Assembly: GCA_049433545.1 (NCBI GenBank)
Contig: JBMTEY010000160.1
Location: 1-5,474 of the forward strand
DNA from: Ga0077527 sp049433545
Lineage (GTDB): Bacteria; Pseudomonadota; Gammaproteobacteria; Burkholderiales; SG8-41
Length of the DNA: 5,474 nt
Reading direction: 5' to 3'
The notes below the pieces were generated by a model. That model had not been told where the DNA came from and did not search any database. It saw only the letters and a list, made by a program, of their open reading frames with translations. Position numbers and translations under genes: made by a program. Shown here piece by piece: positions 1 through 5,253 of the stretch; position 1 is the first letter of the stretch; each line of letters starts with the position of its first letter.

Positions 1-281
1 GATTCAAGATCGGCCCGGCATACATGGAGTTCTATTCGATCCAGAAAATCATGAAGGACATGGCGGCCGAACCGGCGATGCTGAGCGCCTCGCGGGGGGA
101 GATAAACTCCGCATTCAACAACCGCGCCGGCATTGAAAACATCAAGGCCATCTCCTACAGCGATCTCGAGGTGGAGAAGGACGGCTCGAGCATCGTATTC
201 AGCGCTGCATATGCGGTGCGAGTGCCGCTGTTCTACAACCTCAGCGCCTGCATGGATTTCAAGCCGACCTCGGCGAAATAA
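1..281 (+). CDS. DUF4845 domain protein, C-terminal part (5' end missing)
   Basis: The reading frame is open from base 3 to a TAA at 279-281, giving 92 residues and no start codon that fits the family, so the gene begins upstream of the window. The visible part opens with FKIGPAYMEFYSIQKIM and ends with a stretch rich in beta-strand residues containing VPLFYNLSACMDF. This matches the C-terminal half of the DUF4845 family as I remember it. Those are short proteins with one N-terminal membrane segment, which would lie outside this window, and they are commonly encoded between lepB (signal peptidase I) and rnc in beta- and gammaproteobacteria. The position directly before rnc supports the call. 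The function of the family is not established. An ATG at base 24 would give an 85-residue protein, but similarity continues upstream of it, so it is an internal methionine. Confidence 0.82.
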   Translation, partial: FKIGPAYMEFYSIQKIMKDMAAEPAMLSASRGEINSAFNNRAGIENIKAISYSDLEVEKDGSSIVFSAAYAVRVPLFYNLSACMDFKPTSAK

Positions 282-310
282 GCGGCGCCGCCTTCACCAA
301 ACCGGTTGCC

Positions 311-982
311 GTGGACCTCGGAGCCGTCAGCGACAAAATCGGCCATCGCTTTGCTGATCCCGATCTGCTGCGCCGCGCCCTGACTCACCGCTCGCACGGA
401 GCCGCTCACAACGAGCGGCTCGAGTACCTGGGAGACAGCGTCGTCAACTGCATCATCGCCCTCGAGCTGTACACTCGATTTCCCGATCTCAGCGAAGGCG
501 ACCTGTCGCGCCTGCGCGCCAACCTGGTCAACCAGAAAGCGCTGCACCGGATCGCGCTGGACCTCGGGCTGGGCGAACACCTGCTCCTCGGCGAAGGTGA
601 AATCCGGAGCGGCGGCGCGCAGCGTCCGTCCATCCTGGCCGACGCGGTTGAGGCGATGATGGGCGCTGCATTGCTGGACGGCGGATTCGAGGCGGCCGGC
701 AGGGCTGTGCGACGGCTTTTTGCCGGCAGTCTGGCCGCGGTCAATCCTGATGCCAGCGGCAAGGATGCAAAAACGCTGCTGCAGGAACTGGCGCAGGGCA
801 GGGGCATGGCGCTGCCGGCATACGTATTGCTCGAAACCCGGGGGCACGCCCACGCACAGACATTTCATGTGCAATGCGTGATCGAGGAACTGGACATCCG
901 CACCGAAGGGCAGGGTTCCAGCCGGCGTGCCGCAGAACAGGATGCCGCGCAAAAAGCATACGTGCTGGCACTGCGCACATGA
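311..982 (+). CDS. rnc: Ribonuclease III
   Basis: This 223-residue protein is an RNase III, the homodimeric, Mg2+-dependent endonuclease that cleaves double-stranded RNA and processes 30S rRNA precursors and some mRNAs. The nuclease domain fills roughly residues 5-140 and has the signature NERLEYLGD at 34-42. By alignment to the E. coli enzyme the acidic catalytic residues are E38, D42, D111 and E114, the last two in ADAVEA, so the enzyme looks active. A double-stranded RNA-binding domain occupies about 152-221 and ends in the typical GSSRRAAEQDAA at 202-213. The length is close to the E. coli protein (226). The start is the GTG at 311. No ATG, GTG or TTG precedes it in frame, and it places the first conserved residues about three positions short of E. 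coli. There is no clear Shine-Dalgarno sequence. The stop overlaps the start of era as ATGA, which suggests translational coupling. Confidence 0.97.
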   Translation: MDLGAVSDKIGHRFADPDLLRRALTHRSHGAAHNERLEYLGDSVVNCIIALELYTRFPDLSEGDLSRLRANLVNQKALHRIALDLGLGEHLLLGEGEIRSGGAQRPSILADAVEAMMGAALLDGGFEAAGRAVRRLFAGSLAAVNPDASGKDAKTLLQELAQGRGMALPAYVLLETRGHAHAQTFHVQCVIEELDIRTEGQGSSRRAAEQDAAQKAYVLALRT

Positions 983-1872
983 CGGCGGCTGCGGATTTCC
1001 GCGCAGGCCTGGTCGCCATCGTCGGACGGCCGAATGTCGGCAAATCGACCTTGCTCAACCGGCTGGTCGGGCAGAAGATCAGTATCACTTCACGGCGCCC
1101 GCAAACCACGCGTCAGCGCGTCATCGGCATCGTCACCCGCAGCGATGCGCAGTACGTGTTCGTCGACACGCCCGGCTTCCAGTCACGCCACGGCAACACC
1201 ATGAACCGCCTGATGAACCGCAGCGTCTCGCGCAGCGTGGCAGACGTTGACGCCGTCATCTGGGTGATCGAGGCGCTGAATTTCGGCGCGGAAGACCGGG
1301 CTGTGCTTGCGCTTCTGCAGCACGTGGCGCCAGTAGTGATCGCGGTCAACAAGATCGATGAAGTCGGCAACAAGAACGAACTGCTGCCCTTCATGCAGGA
1401 ACTCGACGGCCTTGCGCATCCCCGCGCCATCGTGCCGGTGTCGGCGGCCAACGGCACCGGTACGGACGATCTGCTTGCGACTGTGCGCACGCTGCTCCCG
1501 GAGCAGCCGTCCCTCTATGGCGAGGATGAAATCACCACGTCCAGCGAACGCACCCTGGCCGCGGAACTGCTGCGCGAAAAACTGTTCCGCCTGCTCGGCG
1601 CCGAACTGCCGTATTCGACGACGGTCGAAATCGAGAAATTCGAAATCGTCGACGGCCTGCGGCGGATCTATGCCGGCATCCTTGTCGACAAAGCAGGGCA
1701 GAAGGCCATCGTCATCGGCAAGGGTGGTGAAAAACTCAAGCAGATCGCCACCCAGGCGCGCAAGGACATGGAGGCCCTGTTCGGCGGCAAGGTGTTCCTC
1801 AATGTCTGGGTCAAGGTAAAGTCCGGCTGGGCCGACGACAGTGCAGTATTGAGACGCTCCGGTATAGAATAA
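979..1872 (+). CDS. era: GTPase Era
   Basis: Era is an essential GTPase that binds the 3' end of 16S rRNA and acts in 30S subunit maturation. This 297-residue protein has all the GTPase motifs: G1 GRPNVGKST at 16-24, the G2 threonines in PQTTRQR at 41-47, G3 DTPG at 63-66, G4 NKID at 124-127 and G5 SAA at 155-157. The C-terminal KH RNA-binding domain follows, with its GKGG loop at 247-250 and a closing LNVWVKVKSGW segment. The usual length is about 300. I chose the ATG at 979 rather than the longer in-frame start at 874, because the family begins just before G1 and because this ATG forms an ATGA overlap with the rnc stop. The sequence GFQSRHGN after G3 resembles betaproteobacterial Era more than the enterobacterial form. 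The gene ends with two in-frame stops, TAA at 1870 and again at 1879. Confidence 0.97.
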   Translation: MTAAADFRAGLVAIVGRPNVGKSTLLNRLVGQKISITSRRPQTTRQRVIGIVTRSDAQYVFVDTPGFQSRHGNTMNRLMNRSVSRSVADVDAVIWVIEALNFGAEDRAVLALLQHVAPVVIAVNKIDEVGNKNELLPFMQELDGLAHPRAIVPVSAANGTGTDDLLATVRTLLPEQPSLYGEDEITTSSERTLAAELLREKLFRLLGAELPYSTTVEIEKFEIVDGLRRIYAGILVDKAGQKAIVIGKGGEKLKQIATQARKDMEALFGGKVFLNVWVKVKSGWADDSAVLRRSGIE

Positions 1873-1904
1873 ATTCAATAAAAACAACATGTTGCATGAA
1901 TTTA
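1870..1904. repeat. Inverted repeat with inner palindrome in the era-recO gap
   Basis: An 8-bp inverted repeat, TAAATTCA at 1870-1877 and TGAATTTA at 1897-1904, flanks a 19-bp spacer that itself contains a perfect 10-bp palindrome, CAACATGTTG at 1885-1894. The two symmetry centres are about 2.5 bases apart, so they are not concentric. The block is strikingly AT-rich against its GC-rich surroundings and starts on the era stop codon. It is not a classical terminator, since the stem is AT-rich and no T-run follows. It could be a regulator binding site or an RNA fold before recO, but arms this short also arise by chance. The repeat itself is read directly; any role is inference. Confidence 0.5.
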
Positions 1905-1946
1905 CCCGAATAAGGTCGCATCTGCTTCCGGGCGGCCGTAGCGGCA

Positions 1947-2672
1947 ATGGCTGAACGGTCGCGGCATGACGGTCAGCAGGCCTACCTGCTGCATGCTTAT
2001 CCCTATAGTGAAACCAGCCTGATCGCGGAACTCTATACGCGCGATTTCGGCCGCGTCGCCGTCATTGCCCGCGGCGCACGCAGGCCGCGTTCTGCACTGC
2101 GGGGCGTGTTGCTGGCCTTCCAGCCGCTGCTGCTGGGCTGGGCGGGAAAATCCGAACTGAAAACCCTGTACAAGGCGGAGTGGCGGGGGGGCTATGCGCC
2201 GCTGCGCGGCCTGAGCCTGATCTGCGGTTTTTACCTCAACGAGCTGCTGCTCAAGCTGCTGCCGCGCGAAGATCCGCATGAACGCCTGTTCGAGGCGTAT
2301 GCCGGTGCGCTGGCCCAACTTCCGGCGACACAGGATCATGCCGCCGTGCTGCGCCGCTTCGAACGCATACTGCTGCAGGAACTCGGTTACGGCCTGGTCC
2401 TGGAGCGCGAAGTGGCCGGCGGCACGCCTATCAAGGCCGGATCGCGGTACCGCTACGTACCAGAGCGCGGGCCGCTGCCGGCACGCGAAGCGGACGGAAA
2501 AACCGGCGTAGAATTGGCCGGTCAGACGCTGATCGACATGGCGGCCGATCATTATGCGGATCCGCAAACCGTCCAGCAAAGCAAGGCCCTGATGCGCTCA
2601 CTGATCAATCATTGCCTGGGCCAGCAGACGCTGCATACGCGGCAACTGCTGCGCGACCTGCAACAGCTGTAA
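1947..2672 (+). CDS. recO: DNA repair protein RecO
   Basis: RecO works in the RecFOR pathway of recombinational repair: it binds single-stranded DNA and SSB, anneals strands and, with RecR, loads RecA onto SSB-coated gaps. This 241-residue protein has the typical N-terminal OB-fold at about 12-88, with YPYSETS at 18-24 and the basic GRVAVIARGARRPRS at 35-49. The helical C-terminal domain includes LICGFYLNELLLKLLPRED at 91-109, typical of proteobacterial RecO, and ends in RQLLRDLQQL. No CxxC zinc-finger pairs are visible, as expected for this branch. The ATG at 1947 is the first in-frame start after a stop at 1911-1913. Its upstream sequence has only a weak purine stretch and no clear ribosome binding site. 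The gene is separated from era by 74 bases, the largest gap of the window, so it may have its own initiation signals. A run of seven G at 2185-2191 leaves the frame intact. Confidence 0.95.
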   Translation: MAERSRHDGQQAYLLHAYPYSETSLIAELYTRDFGRVAVIARGARRPRSALRGVLLAFQPLLLGWAGKSELKTLYKAEWRGGYAPLRGLSLICGFYLNELLLKLLPREDPHERLFEAYAGALAQLPATQDHAAVLRRFERILLQELGYGLVLEREVAGGTPIKAGSRYRYVPERGPLPAREADGKTGVELAGQTLIDMAADHYADPQTVQQSKALMRSLINHCLGQQTLHTRQLLRDLQQL

Positions 2673-2694
2673 CGGAACGATTGCCACGTATCGC

Positions 2695-3435
2695 ATGACC
2701 AGACTCAGCGTCAATCTCAACAAGGTTGCCCTGCTGCGCAATTCCCGGAACCTGAACATTCCGGATGTGCTGCGGGCGGCGCGCATCGTGCTGGAAGCCG
2801 GCGCCCAGGGCATCACCGTGCACCCGCGACCCGACGGCCGGCACATCCGCGCCGCCGATGTGCACGGTCTCGCGCAATTGCTGCAGGACTGGCCCGCGGC
2901 GGAATTCAACATCGAAGGCAATCCGTTCGAGCCGCCGCTGCTTGAACTGGCGCGGGCCGCAAGACCACGGCAATGCACGCTGGTCCCCGACGATCCTGCG
3001 GCTTTCACCTCGGATCACGGCTGGGATCTTGCCGCCAGCGGCGCGCGGCTGCGGCCGCTGATTGCCGAACTCAAGGGACTCGGGATACGCGTCAGCCTGT
3101 TCATGGATCCATTGCCGGAAGCAATGGCCGCCGCGGCAGCCACGGGCGCCGACCGAATCGAGCTCTACACGGAACCTTATGCCCGGGCCTTCGGCACAGC
3201 AGATGAAGCCGCGGTCACGGCCCGTTATGCGGCCGCGGCGCACAGCGCGCGGCAGTCGGGGCTGGGCATCAATGCCGGGCATGACCTCAATCGTGCCAAC
3301 CTGCCGCATTTTCTCGCCGCCGTTGCGGATGTCGCAGAAGTATCGATCGGGCATGCACTGATTGCCGACGCGCTGGAATCGGGTTTTGCCGCCACCGTCG
3401 CCGGATATCTTCGTGCCATGGCGGTTGCGCGATGA
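2695..3435 (+). CDS. pdxJ: Pyridoxine 5'-phosphate synthase PdxJ, divergent subfamily
   Basis: PdxJ condenses 1-deoxy-D-xylulose 5-phosphate with 3-amino-2-oxopropyl phosphate to pyridoxine 5'-phosphate, the last ring-forming step of DXP-dependent vitamin B6 synthesis in the cytosol. The 246-residue protein has the TIM-barrel landmarks: LRNSR at 14-18, TVHPRPDGRHI at 41-51 (H43, R45 and H50 match E. coli H45, R47 and H52), FNIEG at 71-75 (E74 matches E. coli E72), INAGHDL at 192-198 (H196 matches H193) and SIGHA near 217-221. It departs from the enterobacterial form in the N-terminal strand, where NLNKVA replaces NIDHIA, and in segments such as TLVPDD, LYTEPYA and GHDLNRANL. These are what I recall from Bacteroidetes and Xanthomonas PdxJ. 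The gene starts 22 bases after recO and its stop overlaps acpS as ATGA. Assignment to PdxJ is firm; the subfamily placement is from memory. Confidence 0.95.
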   Translation: MTRLSVNLNKVALLRNSRNLNIPDVLRAARIVLEAGAQGITVHPRPDGRHIRAADVHGLAQLLQDWPAAEFNIEGNPFEPPLLELARAARPRQCTLVPDDPAAFTSDHGWDLAASGARLRPLIAELKGLGIRVSLFMDPLPEAMAAAAATGADRIELYTEPYARAFGTADEAAVTARYAAAAHSARQSGLGINAGHDLNRANLPHFLAAVADVAEVSIGHALIADALESGFAATVAGYLRAMAVAR

Positions 3436-3809
3436 TTTACGGCATCGGCATCGACGTGATACAGCCGCACCGCGTGGCGCGCCTGCTCGAAAAATATGGC
3501 GACTGCTTCGTCAGACGTGTGCTGACCCCCCTGGAGCAGCCGCGTTACGCGCGCAGCGCGCACCCGGTGCTGTTCCTGGCCAACCGCTTTGCCGCCAAGG
3601 AAGCGTTTTCCAAGGCCATGGGCACCGGATTCCGTTATCCGGTCACCCTGCAGTGCATCAGCGTGTTGCAGAATCCCGCAGGCAAACCGGGCTTCTCGTT
3701 CAGCGATGCCCTGGCCGCGCTGGTCAGCAGCCAGGGCATTACCGGTTTCCACCTGACGATCAGCGACGAATCCAACCTTGCCTGCGCCTGCGTGGTACTC
3801 GAAAAATGA
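3432..3809 (+). CDS. acpS: Holo-[acyl-carrier-protein] synthase
   Basis: AcpS transfers the 4'-phosphopantetheine arm of coenzyme A to the conserved serine of acyl carrier protein, converting it to the active form needed for fatty acid synthesis. The 125-residue length fits the small trimeric AcpS type. The N-terminal GIGIDVIQ contains the metal-binding D8, and NRFAAKEAFSKAMG at 51-64 carries the second metal ligand E57 and the conserved K61. The C-terminal HLTISDE strand is also typical. The start overlaps the pdxJ stop by four bases (ATGA) and the stop overlaps the nagZ start in the same way, so all three proteins are probably made by coupled translation. A weak GGCGG lies about 8 bases before the start. 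The gene stands in its usual place after pdxJ. Confidence 0.96.
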   Translation: MIYGIGIDVIQPHRVARLLEKYGDCFVRRVLTPLEQPRYARSAHPVLFLANRFAAKEAFSKAMGTGFRYPVTLQCISVLQNPAGKPGFSFSDALAALVSSQGITGFHLTISDESNLACACVVLEK

Positions 3810-4861
3810 CCGTAAAAATCTCCCTGGGTCCGGTAATGCTCGATGTCGTCGGCACTGAATTGACCTCTGAAGACCGGCGCAGGCTGCTGCATCCCCTGGT
3901 CGGCGGTGTGATCCTGTTCAGTCGCAATTTCGAATCCTGTTCCCAGCTGAAAGCACTGACCGCAGCCATCCACGGCTTGCGCAGCCCGGAACTGATCATC
4001 GCGGTCGATCACGAAGGCGGGCGGGTACAGCGGTTTCGCGAGGGTTTCACCGCAATACCGCCGATGCGCATGCTGGGACGAGCCTGGGATCTCAACCGCA
4101 GCCAGGCCGTCGAAACGGCACGGGCAGTGGGTCTGGTGCTGGCCGCGGAATTGCGCGCGCATGGTGTCGACCTGTCCTTCGCCCCCGTGCTTGACGTGGA
4201 TTTCGGCAACAGCAGCGTCATCGGCGATCGCGCCTTCCATGAACAGCCGGAGGCCATCGCAGAACTGGCCTGCGGCGTGATGGCGGGTTTGCGTGACGGC
4301 GGCATGGCTGCCGTAGGCAAACATTTCCCCGGCCATGGCCATGTCCGTGCGGATTCCCATCACGAGGTGCCGGTAGACGAACGGCCCCTGGCTGCCATTG
4401 AACGCGAGGATCTGCTGCCGTTCCGACGACTGATTGGCGAGGGCCTGGGCGGGATCATGCCTGCCCATGTGATCTATCCCGAGGTGGATGCAGCGCCCGC
4501 CGGCTTTTCGGAAATCTGGCTCAAGCGCATCCTGCGCGGAACACTTGGTTTCAAAGGCGTCATTTTCAGCGATGATCTGAGCATGGAAGGAGCCAGCGTG
4601 GCCGGGGGCGTCATCAGCCGGGCAACCGCGGCATTGCAGGCAGGATGCGACATGGTGCTGGTATGCAACGCCCCGGAATCAGTCGACGAGTTGCTGGCCG
4701 GGCTGGATTATTCAGTTCCCGCAACCTTCCTCGCGAGTCTCGAATCCGTCCGCGGACCGGCGCCTTCCGGTCCGCTTGACGGCAACACGGCGTACCGTTC
4801 GGCATTGCTGTCGGTCGCAGACCTGATCGGAAACGATTCCGGACGGACAGGAATCGCCTGA
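3806..4861 (+). CDS. nagZ: Beta-N-acetylglucosaminidase NagZ (GH3)
   Basis: NagZ is a cytosolic glycoside hydrolase of family 3. It removes the terminal GlcNAc from GlcNAc-1,6-anhydroMurNAc-peptides during cell wall recycling; in some Gram-negatives the resulting anhydro-muropeptides induce AmpC beta-lactamase. The 351-residue protein has no signal peptide, as expected. Visible family landmarks are FSRNF at 38-42, VDHEGGRVQRFR at 67-78, the KHFPGHG loop at 172-178 followed by DSH at 183-185 (catalytic Asp-His pair), MPAHVIYP at 218-225 and FSDDLSMEGA at 254-263, where D256 is the likely nucleophile. The typical length is about 340, so the tail is slightly long. I chose the ATG at 3806 over an in-frame start 444 bases upstream, because that extension lies over acpS in another frame and has no family similarity. 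The C-terminal coding region contains a perfect 9-bp hairpin. Confidence 0.97.
   Translation: MTVKISLGPVMLDVVGTELTSEDRRRLLHPLVGGVILFSRNFESCSQLKALTAAIHGLRSPELIIAVDHEGGRVQRFREGFTAIPPMRMLGRAWDLNRSQAVETARAVGLVLAAELRAHGVDLSFAPVLDVDFGNSSVIGDRAFHEQPEAIAELACGVMAGLRDGGMAAVGKHFPGHGHVRADSHHEVPVDERPLAAIEREDLLPFRRLIGEGLGGIMPAHVIYPEVDAAPAGFSEIWLKRILRGTLGFKGVIFSDDLSMEGASVAGGVISRATAALQAGCDMVLVCNAPESVDELLAGLDYSVPATFLASLESVRGPAPSGPLDGNTAYRSALLSVADLIGNDSGRTGIA
4752..4775. repeat. Perfect 9-bp GC-rich hairpin inside the nagZ 3' region
   Basis: GCGGACCGG at 4752-4760 is followed by a 6-base loop and its exact reverse complement CCGGTCCGC at 4767-4775. Eight of the nine pairs are G-C, so the RNA hairpin would be stable. 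It lies about 85 bases before the nagZ stop, in the poorly conserved C-terminal tail, coding for VRGPAPSGPL. No T-run follows, so it does not look like an intrinsic terminator. It could shield the 3' end of the upstream message, be a remnant of a palindromic repeat, or be coincidence in GC-rich DNA. The structure is read directly; a function is not shown. Confidence 0.5.
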
Positions 4862-4873
4862 GGCGGCTGATTC

Positions 4874-4902
4874 TTTACACTCTCCTGCGAATAATGTTAG
4901 AT
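4874..4902 (+). promoter_or_regulatory. Weak candidate promoter before the DUF3135 gene
   Basis: The 49-base gap after nagZ is AT-leaning. It contains TTTACA at 4874-4879 (five of six bases of the -35 consensus), a 17-base spacer, and TTAGAT at 4897-4902 (three of six of the -10 consensus). A better -10-like AATAAT at 4890-4895 sits only 10 bases from the -35 and so is badly spaced. If used with normal spacing, the transcript would start almost at the ATG at 4911, leaving little or no leader. Support is limited to base matches and local composition. Confidence 0.2.
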
Positions 4903-4910
4903 GTGCATCC

Positions 4911-5249
4911 ATGAATCCGGGAAACCCGCAGGATTTTGACTTCGAGTCATGGTCGGAACTGGCCCGCAATGACGCCGATGAGTTCGAGCGGCGGCGCCGG
5001 GAAATGATCGATGCTTTCCTGGCGACGGCGCCCGAACATCTGCGCCAGCGCCTGCATGGACTGCAATTCCGCATTGATCTTGAACGGCAGCGTGCGGGTA
5101 CGCCACTGGGCGCTGCGGTCCGTCTCAACTCGATGATGTGGTCCAGTTTCATGGAACTGCGCGATGCGCTGTCCGGCATGTCCGGTGAAACAGCTGCGTT
5201 GCCGCAGGCAGCCAAGGCGACACTCATCCAGTTTCCCGAACGGTCCTGA
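4911..5249 (+). CDS. DUF3135 family protein
   Basis: This 112-residue protein of unknown function matches the DUF3135 pattern as I recall it. An FDFESWSELA opening at 9-18 is followed by a charged stretch EFERRRREMIDAF at 24-36, then RLHGLQFRIDLER at 47-59, and a helix with RLNSMMWSSFMELRDAL at 71-87. It has no signal peptide, membrane segment or metal-binding cysteines, and the high content of Glu, Arg and Leu suggests a small, mostly helical cytosolic protein. The last 25 residues look low in conservation. The ATG at 4911 is just upstream of the conserved opening; no Shine-Dalgarno sequence is visible. The gene follows nagZ after 49 bases and precedes a uracil-DNA glycosylase gene by 4 bases, so it is probably co-transcribed with the latter. 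The role is unknown and I do not infer one from position alone. Confidence 0.8.
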   Translation: MNPGNPQDFDFESWSELARNDADEFERRRREMIDAFLATAPEHLRQRLHGLQFRIDLERQRAGTPLGAAVRLNSMMWSSFMELRDALSGMSGETAALPQAAKATLIQFPERS

Positions 5250-5253
5250 TCCC

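Noticed and set aside
282..307. Two small palindromes, GCGGCGCCGC and AACCGGTT, between the DUF4845 gene and rnc
   Set aside because: They are very short, of a composition common in this genome, and lack a T-run or promoter context.
233..952. 239-codon open frame on the - strand opposite rnc
   Set aside because: It is antisense to a clear RNase III gene; such long antisense frames are typical of GC-rich codon use, and the product shows no recognisable domain.
874..978. In-frame upstream extension of Era by 35 residues
   Set aside because: It lies within the rnc double-stranded RNA-binding domain, and Era proteins begin just before the G1 motif.
1183..1947. 254-codon open frame on the - strand opposite era
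   Set aside because: It shadows a complete Era with all its motifs, and its translation resembles no known family.
2185..2191. Run of seven G in recO, a possible slippage or phase-variation tract
   Set aside because: The frame is intact and the protein continues in register through the tract; seven G is short for phase variation in a GC-rich genome.
3109..3127. 7-bp hairpin CCATTGC/GCAATGG with a 5-base loop inside pdxJ
   Set aside because: Stems this short are expected a few times by chance in a window this size, and it lies in conserved coding sequence.
3362..3805. Possible 148-residue N-terminal extension of NagZ
   Set aside because: The extension overlaps the 3' end of pdxJ and all but the last bases of acpS in a different frame, is rich in Arg and Pro, and lacks family similarity; the ATG at 3806 fits NagZ.
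4855..4865. CGCC-TGA-GGCG hairpin at the nagZ stop as a terminator
   Set aside because: The stem is only 4 bp and the T-rich stretch begins several bases later and is interrupted.
4894..4914. Six-codon ORF (MLDVHP) ending as ATGA over the DUF3135 start
   Set aside because: It has no ribosome binding site and is too short to separate from chance.
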